A stretch of DNA of 64,000 nt from Ampullaceana balthica. Lineage: Eukaryota; Mollusca; Gastropoda; Lymnaeidae. The notes under the pieces were generated by a model. It had not been told where the DNA came from. It made no database searches and was given only the letters and a program-made list of their open reading frames with translations. Of this stretch, positions 25,301 to 34,432 are shown in pieces. Numbering within the stretch: position 1 is the stretch's first letter; each line of letters begins with the position of its first letter. The stretch lies in NCBI GenBank assembly GCA_944989445.1, contig CALYLW010000136.1, forward strand, positions 372,001-436,000, in the 5' to 3' direction. The translations under genes and the position numbers were made by a program.

Positions 25301-26254
25301 AAAATTCAACGGTATCTGTTTTAACATAAATAATTTGTTTAATTAAATACTGATTAAACTTGATGTAAACAATAATTAACTTTAAACTCACTGATGTGAA
25401 GAGCTCCTGTGTTTCTTGGATGGTAGAAATTCGGTGCCAGTTAAATTTCTTGAAAACTTTTACTCTAATTGGGTTGTGAAGGGTAGCTGAAGGATGTGTT
25501 CGAAAAAATGTTGGAAATCGCTCTCTATTGGATAGTGCTGGAGAACTTCCTCCATAAGACAACTGCATAATATACATAAATTTAAAATATACTCAATCCC
25601 CTATTCTCAAGAGTATTGCATTGCTTGTTTCAAACATTTCATACTTAATTGGGGTGTTGACTTTTTACAAAATAATGTTTGAGTGCACATGAATCTAAAA
25701 TTAAAACCCTATGAAACAGACAGGTGATGATTCAAACAAGAATCATCAGCAAGACATTTCACTTACAACGACTAGTTTCCACATCTTAGCAGCTTGCGCC
25801 ACAAAAGTTGACACTATACTGCATCCAGTAAGCACCAAAAGTTTTGTAGGCTTGTCGTAAAGCAGTTTGTACAACACTTTAGTCCCTAGGCCAGGCTTAC
25901 ACTGTGGACAAGAACATTGGACAAAACAACATTAGTCACAGCTGATTCAATTCTTAGTTTATTATCAAATCCAGTTTGCCTTTAAAATATTAATAAGGTA
26001 ACAAGATATAAAATTACCTGACTGTCATCCGATTGCATCTCCAACTTATAATCTGGTAGAATATCGGTTCGGTTATTGACATCATCCAATGCCATTTTCA
26101 CAGCAGGAAGACATCCTACGCCCCCAGCCCAACTGCCAGACATTGGAAAGATTCCTCCTATTGTCAATGTTTTTTGTTTGTACAGAGTTTGTCCATTCTG
26201 CACTTTTATATAAGACAGTACTATCAACAAGGAAGTTAGTTTACTTCCAAACAT
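3978..26254 (-). CDS. GABBR1: GABA-B receptor subunit 1 (class C GPCR), 17 coding exons
   Basis: Metabotropic GABA receptor, plasma membrane; GB1 binds GABA and pairs with GB2. Exons in transcript order: 26254-26018, 25901-25767, 25562-25392, 25237-25136, 24921-24856, 24485-24294, 21688-21549, 19684-19515, 18929-18852, 18234-18084, 17629-17497, 16602-16495, 15492-15288, 14522-14395, 10788-10660, 7752-7612, 4496-3978. All junctions are GT-AG and phases close exactly: 2805 nt, 934 aa (human GB1a 961). The start is the first ATG after an in-frame stop and gives a signal peptide (residues 1-22). The flytrap domain keeps GB1 ligand residues: Trp in [19 protein letters not shown], Tyr in VFYED, GWYPDNW, Glu in PEAPLAYD, arguing for GB1 over GB2. 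TM1 lies near 448-472. A coiled coil (about 735-776) ends in RARQR at 777-781, where human GB1 has its RSRR retention signal. Seven splice- or stop-boundary arrays lie inside the gene. An acceptor at 26341 suggests a further 5'UTR exon. Confidence 0.97.
4163..4436 (-). repeat. Two coding tandem repeats in the GABA-B C-terminal tail
   Basis: In exon 17, after the RARQR motif, an 11-residue repeat ([10 protein letters not shown] plus one residue; 33-bp unit, 4300-4436) occurs four to five times. It is followed by three copies of a 13-residue repeat around NQMSHDSIC (39-bp unit, 4163-4266). Both preserve frame. The tail is low-complexity, rich in N, T, M and S, with no counterpart in vertebrate GB1. 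Repeat expansion in this gene therefore reaches coding sequence. Confidence 0.9.
4631..5008 (+). other. Unrecognised 125-codon open frame inside GABA-B intron 16, antisense
   Basis: The frame starts [20 protein letters not shown] and has ordinary protein-like composition, including [20 protein letters not shown]. It ends just before the 104-bp array at about 5050. I recognise no family. It could be a fragment of a processed or transposed gene. The opposite strand is also open (4615-5088), so openness alone is weak evidence. Confidence 0.25.
5050..6803. repeat. 104-bp tandem array with a tRNA-like promoter head, about 17 units
   Basis: Units repeat every 104 bp (GCCCAAGCC at 5074, 5178, 5282, 5386 and onward). 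Two units lack a short CCACCGGAGTCT segment. On the minus strand each unit contains TGGTCTAGCCTG, fitting the Pol III A box TRGYNNANNNG. About 30 bp further on is ATTCAATTCC, close to the B box GWTCRANNC. The array looks like a tandemly amplified, degenerate tRNA-derived SINE head. It lies in GABA-B intron 16 and does not touch an exon. Confidence 0.85.
7048..7238. repeat. 52-bp array carrying copies of the exon 16 splice donor
   Basis: Three full units (starting 7051, 7103, 7155) and a partial one at about 7222-7238. On the minus strand each has AAACAAATTGCTGAG|GTTAGA or a one-base variant, matching the exon 16 end AAACAAATTGCGGAG|GTTAGA at 7612. The array is now separated from the exon by a LINE fragment (7239-7602) inserted within its last unit. 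Confidence 0.88.
7239..7602 (+). mobile_element. 3' fragment of the GATAA-tailed LINE family
   Basis: Same family as 30640-31163, 46774-47103, 47934-48640 and 54712-55030. It carries the diverged end of the reverse-transcriptase ORF (GTTGCCTGAACA and ACCAACAG), then TTCTGTATAGAAGGAGC, and ends in a GATAA/AAGATA repeat at 7530-7602. It inserted between the exon 16 donor array and exon 16, so the donor GTTAG lies about ten bases past the tail. Confidence 0.8.
7829..8290. mobile_element. TTAA-flanked transposon relic
   Basis: It starts TTAACTCATTAGC and contains GAGACTTCCGGCTAATGCGT and TTCATTTCTTGATGCATT. The same sequences occur at 14835-15261 (complete, TTAA at both ends) and in reverse at about 33210-33560. 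TTAA target use suggests piggyBac-like mobilisation. No transposase is present and the right end here is unclear. Confidence 0.6.
8361..8802. mobile_element. Nonautonomous hAT-like element with AATCGATT-rich ends
   Basis: It starts TAAGGCTGCGGAAATTAATT and ends in CAGCCCTA, with many ATTAATCGATTAAT motifs at both ends. It is the same family as 36476-36994, which has a perfect 8-bp target duplication. Flanks here (CTTTTAAG and ATTTTAAA) match only partly, as expected of an older copy. Confidence 0.65.
8803..9269. other. Intron 15/16 spacer, no gene
   Basis: AT-rich intronic DNA of the GABA-B gene without conserved coding potential. A degenerate palindrome, AACTACTGTTAAGAATAGTT, lies near 9074-9095. 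Confidence 0.4.
9270..10674. repeat. 40-bp array, about 34 copies of the exon 15 splice donor
   Basis: The unit is TTTGGCACAAAGATATGTTT then CTAATTTACTATAGTATACC. On the gene strand each unit contains ATCTTTGTGCCAAAG|GTATAC. The first 15 bases equal the end of exon 15 (I-F-V-P-K, conserved in vertebrate GB1) and GTATAC is the intron start. The array begins at the exon 15 boundary (10660) and runs about 1.4 kb into intron 15. Units are more than 95% alike, with TATACC/TTTACC and GTTT/GCTT variants. Confidence 0.97.
10969..11180. repeat. About 52-bp intronic tandem repeat, four copies
   Basis: Units contain ACATGGGTTCCCTCTATCCT then TGCCAGGCACACA and an AATAAAAATAAAA spacer. It lies in intron 14, about 180 bp upstream of the exon 15 acceptor. 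I see no convincing match to that acceptor. The acceptor region itself has a two-copy repeat of GGAACTCATGTTAA at 10800-10848. Confidence 0.85.
11255..14394. repeat. 32-bp array, about 98 copies of the exon 14 donor region, with higher-order structure
   Basis: The unit is ACTGTACTCACAGTAAGTTT then TAGCTTTACATT. On the gene strand every unit holds GTGAGTACAGTAATGTAAAG, identical to the first 20 bases of intron 14 after exon 14 (boundary at 14395). Variants replace GTGAGT with GTGTGT or change AAGTTTT to AAAGTGTTTT. A block starting near 11476 recurs at 12637, a shift of 1161 bp (about 36 units). The array is therefore itself segmentally duplicated. Confidence 0.96.
14580..14718. mobile_element. 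139-bp hAT MITE
   Basis: Terminal inverted repeats CAATGTTCCCTCTAAGG and CAAAGGGAACATTG, flanked by the perfect 8-bp duplication GTCAAGGC (14572-14579 and 14719-14726). The same family occurs at 41814-41981 and about 49547-49775. It lies in GABA-B intron 13. Confidence 0.9.
14835..15261. mobile_element. TTAA-flanked nonautonomous element, piggyBac-like
   Basis: It begins TTAACTCATCAGCC and ends GACTGAATGAGTTAA, so TTAA and a short inverted ACTCAT are at both ends. Internal sequence matches 7829-8290. No transposase ORF. Confidence 0.7.
15530..16494. other. GABA-B intron 12, no further feature
   Basis: AT-rich intronic sequence between exon 12 (16495-16602) and exon 13 (15288-15492). Open frames on both strands around 15610-15894 lack splice or homology support. 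Confidence 0.4.
16825..17330. mobile_element. Nonautonomous TIR element in GABA-B intron 11
   Basis: Ends are AATCCTTTATATTAACT and AGTTATGTCTCGTATATAAA then GGATT. The interior holds GAGCTGAAATTTTGCAGGCA and ATCAAAATTTCAGATCGATC. The same family is present as a head-to-tail dimer at 52850-53830. No coding capacity; superfamily not assigned. Confidence 0.65.
17745..18083. repeat. 48-bp array, seven copies of the exon 10 splice donor
   Basis: GATTACAC recurs at 17761, 17809, 17857, 17905, 17953, 18001 and 18049. On the gene strand each unit contains CAGACA|GTAAGCTGAACAAT, the end of exon 10 plus the start of intron 10 (boundary at 18084). Because 48 is a multiple of three, the array gives a long open frame on the minus strand. 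Read in the exon 10 frame, intron 10 begins with a stop (CAG TAA). Confidence 0.95.
18930..19321. repeat. 56-bp array, about seven copies of the exon 9 splice acceptor
   Basis: On the gene strand units end ATTTTAAAAATAAATTTACA then G. The last copy is the functional acceptor of exon 9 (boundary at 18929), and each upstream copy is followed by GAAGGTTAAAG instead of exon sequence. It occupies the 3' part of intron 8. This is the one array seeded at an acceptor rather than a donor. Confidence 0.93.
19945..21548. repeat. 36/40-bp array, about 44 copies of the exon 7 splice donor
   Basis: On the gene strand the units nearest exon 7 (40 bp) read GCAGCAACCCA|GTAAGTCATG with a GATGGATGATATGTTG spacer. 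They match the exon 7 end GCAACCCA|GTAAGT at 21549. Farther units (36 bp) diverge to CAACTCA|GTAAGTCATG with GATTATTTGTTGG. Almost every unit keeps GTAAGT. Since 36 is a multiple of three, a spurious 387-codon frame with a W-H-Q-P-S-K-S repeat appears on the minus strand (19930-21093). Confidence 0.97.
22055..23714. mobile_element. hAT element, 1.66 kb, in GABA-B intron 6
   Basis: Ends CAGGGGTGCCACTCACTGGA and GGTGGCACCCCTG, with the perfect 8-bp duplication GTTACAAT (22047-22054 and 23715-23722). The same family sits inverted at 35931-38233. A segment conserved between the copies (about 23277-23549 here) includes a TATA-like CTATAAATAGGA on one strand. It may be the element's promoter rather than protein-coding. 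No intact transposase. Confidence 0.9.
22309..22374. repeat. (TA)n(TG)n microsatellite
   Basis: About 38 bases of TA dinucleotides followed by about 26 bases of TG dinucleotides, inside the hAT element at 22055-23714. It accounts for the short IY/CV-repeat open frames on both strands. Confidence 0.95.
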
Positions 26255-27337
26255 TGCAAGGGATTAATTACTTTGTCTACATTATGATCAAAATTGTAAA
26301 ATGGCCAAATTTTTATCTCCACTAAGTCTCAACAAATGGGCTGAAATATAAAACAAAAAAGATAAACATGTTACTCAGGTAAAATGAAGTAAAGTAATTT
26401 TTCCATTATTATAAATGGTGGCTACATACTAATCAGATAATTCAACAAACATTAATTGAACTAAACTACAAACAAGATGCCAAATGTCCAATGCATACTA
26501 ACAATTCAACATATCTTTGCACTCAAAGGACAAACTACATGCAGCCAATGTCTGTTTGATGAAGTTGAATATTGACAAATCACATATGAGGTGATGTGAC
26601 TTATTTTATTTTGAATTAATCTAGTCAAGTGATCCATATGCAGTTAAGCCTGAATAGAATGCTGAGGACTTCCTGAGCTGTACTGGTAACTAGTGGAGCA
26701 TTACTATTCTAATTGGTATATTGAGTATTGAGGTTAGGGAACAGCCGGATAGGGTTTTTTACTATTTGCCGGATCCGGATAGTTTGGCTCTAATATTTGC
26801 CGAATCCGGATATCTCCACATTTAAGTGTAAGAGCTGAAAGGGTGTACTTTATTACTTTATATCTAGTATTTAATACTATTTATTAAAATATTTATTATC
26901 CAACAAATGGATAGTAGCTGCTATCTAAAATGACGGTTTGCGACACTGTCAACATCAACGATGAACATTTCACAATAAATTGAATGAACGAACTTGAACG
27001 AAGTTCAACGAACTTTGTAGTGTGTACCAAGCGAACAGTGTTGTACTGAGAGTGTAGTGTGGTGTACAAGAAGTCGTGATCTAGAGCCATAATAAAAAAC
27101 TATTCTTTTATTCAGTCTATTCACGTTTAATATTTTTTTAGTTAATTTAATTTGTTATCTTACGTAATAAAGTAATAACTATACTTGTAACTTTTTAACT
27201 TAATTTTTTTTCTTCTGGTATTGAGATTGAATTTGAAAATTGATTTTGATTGTTTTACTATATGACTATATTATAAATATATATTTTAATTTTGCTTGGC
27301 TTTGCCTTTGTTACGATATTATAGTATTAACTGCTAA
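26255..27337. other. Upstream region of the GABA-B gene
   Basis: A candidate 5'UTR exon end is suggested by an acceptor (TTTATATTTCAG) at 26341-26352 on the minus strand, with an in-frame stop before the start codon. No TATA box or CpG island is evident. A short stretch with repeated CCGGATCCGGATA at 26744-26815 looks like a hAT-element remnant. The rest is AT-rich and featureless. Confidence 0.35.
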
Positions 27338-27407
27338 GACTAGTCGTAACACTAGACAGCTAACTGCTGCCGTAGCAGAAGATTCCTGGCTAGTGTTACG
27401 ACTAGTC
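27338..27407. repeat. Perfect 18-bp inverted repeat (hairpin), 34-bp loop
   Basis: GACTAGTCGTAACACTAG at 27338-27355 and its exact reverse complement at 27390-27407. The loop holds CTGCTGCCGTAGCAG, itself partly self-complementary. A nearby direct repeat (AGCACTAGCAACATCC) occurs at 27409-27425 and again near 27465. No flanking transposon ends recognised. Confidence 0.9.
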
Positions 27408-27979
27408 GTAGCACTAGCAACATCCCGACGATTGTCTGCTGCTGCGATTTAAACTTAAGTAAAAGCACTAGCAACATCCTTTTTGATATGATAATATTTC
27501 ATAATATGATTAATCTTATCCCCTTTTATGATTATTTTTATACGAACAATAACACTTCTAGGTACCCACTTCAATCATTAAGTTTTAAATTCGCCAATAG
27601 CTTGTTGAATTTCGTGTTGAAAATACAATGTTACAATGTGAACAAAAACAAAATAATGTATTTTAATTTACCCAGATAATAATGCTCCTCACAGAGCAAG
27701 TGTAAAGACAAGATTCGTTGCTTCCAGACACGTCAAGATTCTACTCACAAATTTATAGGCTATTCAAGGCTACTCTTGATTATCGATGCCATTATCATAT
27801 TACTCTGGCGTCCTTTTCAGTCATTTGTAAGAGTAATAATGTTAATAATTAATACAATTATTTTAAAGAGTATGCCTCTGATTGTTTTTTTTATTCATGC
27901 GATGTATTTAATTGAAAATTTAACATTTTAAAATGAAATCAATACCGTAACAAAAAATAATTTGATAATATATATTATG

Positions 27980-28070
27980 TATAGAGCTGCGGAAATTAAT
28001 GATTAATTTATCGATTAATCGTTAAAATATTTTAACGATTAAAAATTTTTTAACGATTAATCGACCCACC
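27980..28070. mobile_element. End fragment of the AATCGATT-rich hAT-like family
   Basis: It starts AGAGCTGCGGAAATTAATGA and contains TTATCGATTAATCGTTAAAA, matching the left ends at 8361 and 36476. The partner end is missing. Confidence 0.55.
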
Positions 28071-28174
28071 ACTTATAAATGTACTGGCATAATTTTAAAG
28101 CATTTCTTTTAATTTTTATAAAATTATAATATATTTTGTAAACCGTCAACTTTATATCAAACTTAAATCGTAGT

Positions 28175-28888
28175 GTTAACTTGCACGGTATCATACCGTG
28201 TAAGTTTTTTTTTCTAACTTGCACGGTATCATACCGTGTAAGTTATTTTTTTCCTAAGTTACACGGTATTTGCGCATGCGCAGAGACGGTTTTGTAGTCA
28301 CTTATTTATAATTTTTTAAAAGTTACAAAAAGTACCGAACTTCCGTGGTCTCATGATTGAGAGTTGGATTAGAGAAAGTAATGCTGAAGAACAGGCATGG
28401 GTTCGACTTTCGGTTGAGACAAATATTTTTTCTTTTTTTACAATTCTTAAATTCTTATAATTACGATTAAATTAGATCTTTTAGGGTCAGGGTTAGAGTT
28501 AGTTGTCTATTTTTTACACTAAAATAGAAAAACAAAAATATGGAAATCAATTAAAAATTCTTATTATAATTACTATTAAATGAGATCTTTTAGTTTTAGG
28601 ATTTTTTTAGGGTCAAGGTTAGGGTTAGTTGTCTATTTTTTTACATTAAAATTTAAAAACAAATACAGTAATACATGGACTTACACTAATTAAATCAATT
28701 TAACATTCTTATAATTACAATTATATTGTAATTATTAGTTTTAGGGTCAGGTTTAGGTTTAGTTGTGTATTTTTTACATTAAAACATTACCGTACCGTGC
28801 AAGTTATTTTTTTACTAACTTACACGGTATCATACCGTGCAAGTTATTTTTTTACTAACTTACACGGTATCATACCGTGCAAGTTAAC
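28175..28888. mobile_element. 714-bp element bounded by multiple palindromes
   Basis: It starts GTTAACTTGCACGGTAT and ends in the exact inverse, ATACCGTGCAAGTTAAC. The subterminal palindrome ACTTGCACGGTATCATACCG then TGTAAGT is repeated two to three times at each end, separated by T runs. The centre holds a weak tRNA-like stretch (TGGTCTCATGATTGAGAG, then GGGTTCGACT) and degenerate TTAGGGT motifs. No ORF. Fold-back type; superfamily unassigned. Confidence 0.7.
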
Positions 28889-29581
28889 GGCACCAACTTA
28901 AATACTAATAATTCGAATCACCCTGTCCTATTTGCACGTATGTTTAATAAGGCTTTTTTGAGATTTTACTTGACTTTCCCGGACTAACTCCGTAAATATA
29001 TTTGCAAAATCCACTGTCTAATTATATTTATTTTTTTTAAATATTATAATTAAAATTATTTAAAAATATTTAATAGCATATTTCAACAATATAATTTTAT
29101 TCAATTTATAATTTTCACAAATTTTGGTTATAAAAATATTTTATTCATCGTGATAGAATTATTGTTCATGGTTTTTCGTTTGTTTTTTTATTTACCAAGG
29201 GCTCACTACTCGATACAAACCAAATTGGAAAACATTCTCTCAAGAAATTTCGAATTGCGAAGTTACAGTTTCAGACTACAGAAATCAAGAAATAGCTCCA
29301 TAAATTCAAATCATTATTTGTTTGTTTTTTTAATATTAAGAAAGGGAGAAATATTAGGTAAAGTAAATACGTGATCCTCGCACTCTATTTATTAGTTAAG
29401 TCTTCGACACAAAATCTAAGTCTAAAAAATACTAAACTAAAACTTTAAAACTAAATGAAATCATTCTGAGTAGGGCATTCATCTTCCATTAATCATTAAT
29501 TCCATCCTACCCTTCTACAAACTTCCTCCTATTACTTTACTAAAAAAAATAAACTACAACAACCATTTACCCTCATTTCAG

Positions 29582-30004
29582 AACTCACCCAAAATATAAA
29601 CCCATTAACCCCAATACACCTAAAAACAAAAATCAACACTTTCCACCCACAACCCAACCAAACCTATATACCCACACACCCTTTCACAACCCCTAATACT
29701 TTACACCTCCTACCCTCCACTTCACAAATTCCAAAAAAACAACCCAACACCCCCCCTCCACCTACCCCTCCAAACAACAAACACACACAACCAACAACCA
29801 ATATCCCCATCCTCAAACAACAACAACCACCACCACCCACCCCACACACCCAAAAACCCCCCCCAACAACAACACTACCCCCCCCCACATCACCCACACC
29901 CCCCCCTCACCCACCAACCAAAAAAAAAACCCCCAACCCCCACACCCAACCCCTCAACCTCCACCACTCCCACCCCCCCACCCCCCCCCCCCCCCCCAAC
30001 CCCC

Positions 30005-30035
<31 letters not shown>

Positions 30036-30132
30036 ACACCCCCCCACCCCCCCCAAAACCCCCCCCCCCCCCCCCCCCCCCCCACCCCCCCCCCCCCCCC
30101 CCCACCCCCCCCCCCCCCCCCCCCCCCCCCCC

Positions 30133-30167
<35 letters not shown>

Positions 30168-30177
30168 TTTTTTACCC
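29582..30177. repeat. 596 bp without a single G: A/C-rich grading into long poly-C
   Basis: Counting from 29582 to 30177 no G occurs. The left part is A/C-rich text. From about 29880 runs of 10-40 C dominate, ending CCCCTTTTTTACCCGTG. G-poor composition already begins near 29500. The minus-strand glycine-rich open frames are produced by these runs. It may be real low-complexity DNA or a long-read consensus failure around a C homopolymer. Confidence 0.9.
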
Positions 30178-30639
30178 GTGTGCATAATTGTTGTCATTGG
30201 CAACTATTCATCCTTCAACCTCATTTTGACACTACTACTATTGCCTTGTTCTCATTGTTTCATTCATAAAAAGTGCCGTCTTCAAAAGCCATTTAATTTT
30301 AACATAGGTTACAATTAATTATGAGTCAAAGTTGTAGGTCCACAAGCCACAAGGAGTTCCTAATTTTATTTGTACATGTTATAGTATAGAGGACTGTTCG
30401 TTTTGTCATGAGTCATTTTAAAATAATTGAGAACTGCAACTGTGAAACAGGAAGTAGACTAAAAAATAATAAATAAACTACAGAATGCTTCCGAAATACT
30501 TCCGGACGTCTGTCCTAATGTCTACCCTGAGGCAATCCTCTGAATTCCGGTCCCAAATTATTTTACACTAATAAGAGGAAGTATAGTACATCAAAATATC
30601 TTATTTCTTGATAGAACACAGCACAAGTGTTATTTATTG

Positions 30640-31163
30640 TCTGATAACCTGTACTAGAATATGCATCTTCTGTATGGGACCCATCCACCAAAGAAAACAT
30701 TGATAAACTAGAACAAATTCAAAAAAGAGCTGCCAGATTCATTACTGGAGAATATTCGAAACTGACAAGAATAACACCATTAGTTAAATCATTAAACCTT
30801 GAAACACTAGAGGATAGAAGAACCAAGAGCAAAGTAGTAATCATACATAAAGTATAAAGCTATTAATTCTAATTTAGAAATACAACACAAAGATAACTTA
30901 ATACAACCCTCAGATAGACATAAGGATAAAAACACCTTTCTTATTCCGTATGCAAGAACAAACACATACAAGTTTTCCTTCTTCCCGTCCGGAATTCGGG
31001 CGTGGAATGGGTTGCCTGAAGAATCCAGGAAAACCAACACTTTATCAACATTTAAATCTCTAATAAAAATGCAGGACTAAACACAAACCATAGATAAGCG
31101 TAGGACGCAATAATCTTCTGTATAGAAGGAGCGTCTGTAAACAGATAAGATAAGATAAGATAA
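30640..31163 (+). mobile_element. 3' end of the GATAA-tailed LINE family
   Basis: It encodes the end of a CR1/Jockey-type reverse-transcriptase ORF: YASSVWDPSTKENIDKLEQI, then KRAARFITGEYS, and after an interruption RAWNGLPEESRKTNTLSTF. A stop follows, then the tail AATCTTCTGTATAGAAGGAG, CGTCTG, and GATAA repeats at 31143-31163. It is 5'-truncated and has a frame break near 30855. Confidence 0.85.
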
Positions 31164-32295
31164 TATTGTTACATAGGCACTTGGGCTTGGGTATCGGCCG
31201 GATATCCCTGAAAAATTGGTATCATGATTTCTTGACAAAATGGTGACCTCCACTTTTTAATTTATTGACGGTATCGTTGATTCGATTGTTAAAGCCGATT
31301 ATTGGTGCCATAATAAATTCAACAACTACCCATTCATAAAAGCATGTTGTTTCATTTACATTTTTTTCGGATTTTTTAAAAAGGTTTTAACTTTGTAAAT
31401 AGAAGGTAATAGATAGGTCTATATACTCCTTAATAACTTTTTAACAAAAAATGTGTCAGTGATAAAAAAAAGTGGTCAGTAAATTCATAATGTGAACTAA
31501 AACATATTCAAATTTGAAGAGTCTAGGTGTAATACTTTTTGAGCAGCATTGAAATGAAATTTTTTTTTAAAGTAGGTCAATTTTTTTCTTTAATTCGTGA
31601 CAGTGACATGTGTATTGGAAACTTTCCAATTACCGATATTTGTAAAATTAAGTTTAGTGATTGTGTTTATACTTTATTCTGCTGCTCATTTCAAGTGTGT
31701 ATTAATATTGTTAGTATCAATTTTAATCTATTAATTTTATCTAATGAGTAATAATAATAGTGTAGTAAGTATAATTTTAATTTGTAATAGTATTAGTGTT
31801 TGTATTATTATTAGTCTTAGTACTTATTAATTAATGATTAATTAATGTATATTATTGTGCCTTGTTTACTAATCATAATCAGTTTTGTTAGCTTTAGGCC
31901 TACTATGGCTTATGAGTTATACAGAATATATTATGATTTAGTTAGAATTTTTTTTAGAAATAAAATATTACATTTGATAAAACTAGAAACTAAAAAGGCA
32001 CTTACCTTTAATAATGAAATATCCAGTAATTACACACATATCACAATATTTCACAATAATCCACAGAATTCACATGGTATAAACACTTTCTGGCACATTA
32101 ATCCATGAATTACACAAGATATTACTAAAATTACTAAGAACAAGTATATTATTTGAATAATTGATACTTACCTGATGTGAATTTCAAAACATATTTATGT
32201 TATACAGTTTTTTAACAGTAAAGTAAGAAGTCACATTAAATGCATAGTAGAGTAACAAACTGTAGCTGTTAAGAACTTATTAATAATTTAAAATA
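31164..32295. other. AT-rich intergenic stretch, no gene
   Basis: No conserved coding, RNA or transposon-end signal recognised. Confidence 0.35.
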
Positions 32296-33776
32296 CAGTC
32301 GAAACCGCTTAAGTCGACGGCGTTGGGGTATGAAAAATGGCGTCGAGATAACCGATGATCGAGTTAAAACGAAAACCAATATGGCGGCAAAATATTAACA
32401 TGTGCTTGAAATTTCTTTATGTCCATGATTAATTAGTTAGCGTTAATTAGTGATGGGATGATTAATCGGAATCGTATCGGAACCCAAATATTTCTTCACT
32501 CTTTCCTAAGGTTGTAATGACTGTTCCTTTTTAAGGACCGTTTAAAATTTAAATATAACAATGGTTCCCACTCAGGAAAACGGAAAAAGTTGGGAATTCT
32601 TTTAAAAAAATTCTCGGCCTTGAAAGTCGGGAAAAGTTATGACTAATCGGGAATTTATATATATATATATACATATATATACACATGTATATATATTTAT
32701 GCCGAAGTAAAGGACTTTGATTACGTCTCTGTCATGTTTCGATTCCATTTAATGAAAAATCAGTTACCAGTTTATAATTGTCTGCGCATGCGCTAAAAGG
32801 TCAAAGTTTACGCTTCGCCGTGTCACAGCCGCTAGCGTTCGCCGTCGTATCACTAGTATCAGCAAATTTAAAATACAAATAAACAAATCAATATGGTGAT
32901 TTTAAGTTTAATGCTTTTGACGTGCATGATATCTGTTACTTAACTATCAGAATGTTCTCGAATTTCCTCAGTCAATCAAACTTGTAATATAAATAAAACT
33001 ATTGTGGCCTTGACCGTTGATCACAGCACGCTGTGGGCTGTGTGTACTGTGTTGGCCTGCAAATAAGTCTAAGCGAATTTTTAAAAAAAATCATTCTTAT
33101 CAGAAATGACTTCATTTCATCGTCACGCGCGTGTTAGTGTCACAGTCACGTATCTTACTGGTAACAAAGCAACAACAACAAACTTTTAAAAGAATAATAA
33201 TTTTTTATTTAATTATATAAAAACCACCATCGATTCTAGATACAAACCTTTATTTTCATTTCTAAAGATATTCGTTTATCTTAAAAAATAAAATGATTAA
33301 TGCATCAGAAAATGAATTAAGTTTAATAATAATATAACATGCACTGCGAAATAATGACGATTCACGACCTCTAACGCGATTGTCCAGTACCTCGGGTGAA
33401 TACAATAATACATACTCCATGGATACACGTCGAATTATAATTCACACACGCAAAACATCCGGTTAGTTTTATTGAAATCTCGTAGAATCACTCAATAGCC
33501 GGAAGTCTCGAAGAAAAGTGAGATGTCAACACTGTTTTGAACTAAAAATGACAAGAGTGCATTGCTAGGCCAACCGAAGAGGATCGAGATAACCAAGTTT
33601 AGTTGCAAATTTGGCCCTCTTTTGTGCTCGAGGTACTAGGTTTCGGCGACTTAGAAAAATCGAATAAGCCGATGAAAAATTGCTAAGACAAAGAGAGAAT
33701 TTGGCGGTTCCAATAAAAAACGTCGAGTTAGTGGGGTGGTCGAGCTAACCGAGCTCGAGGTAAGTGGGTTCGACTG
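32296..33776. mobile_element. TA-flanked TIR element, pogo/Tigger-like ends
   Basis: Ends CAGTCGAAACCGCTTAAGTC and GGTAAGTGGGTTCGACTG, with TA immediately outside both (32294-32295, 33777-33778). Near each end GTCGAGATAACCGA or GTCGAGCTAACCGAGC recurs. About 33210-33560 is the TTAA-flanked family in reverse orientation, so elements are nested. No intact transposase. Confidence 0.8.
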
Positions 33777-33779
33777 TAT

Positions 33780-34430
33780 TTAAGACATAGTAGTAGTAGG
33801 AGTCACAATGAGGTTGAATATATAGCACTGGTTGCCAGGGACTACTAGTCTGCACACAGTGCATTATGGTATTTTATATCAATGGGGTTTAGCCATCTAA
33901 ATTAAGTATATTATTTAATTAATTCCATATTAGATCATCTTAAAAATTCAATTATCAAATATTTTATGTAAATAGGCAAAATAATTGAATACTTTATAAA
34001 CATCGGGAACTTCCGCCATTAAAAAGGGGTCTGTGTCACTCATAATGAAAAAAAAGTAATGACCAACACATCCTAGGTCAATCAAAATTGGCACATAAAT
34101 AGATTAATAGATGGTGCTAATGGGCTAATAATATGATTGATGGACCCCTTCTATTTCAACAAAAGTTTTTGAGTCAACGATGCCATATATTGACCTTTTT
34201 ATTACAAAATACAGGTCGATTGAAAATACAAAAGAAACCTATTAAAATGTAGGTCAATATGTCTTCCAAAGCTTTAGACCAGAAAAGGAACTGAAATATG
34301 TTTCGATAGTACCTCTTTATTAATAGTTTTACACCCTCCTCAGAAAAATTAAAAACTTGGATCTCCTGCGCTTAATGTCTCCCTTGACATACTGAAGTAC
34401 CTAGTTAACAAAATGGTGTCAATAATGATG
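33780..34430. other. Intergenic stretch, no gene
   Basis: AT-rich DNA with no supported feature. Confidence 0.35.
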
Positions 34431-34432
34431 TA

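Noticed and set aside
28480..28770. Interstitial telomere repeat
   Set aside because: TTAGGG-like words occur but are degenerate and not in tandem.
29664..30203. Glycine- and valine-rich open frames on the minus strand
   Set aside because: Direct translation of poly-C and A/C tracts; no independent evidence of coding.
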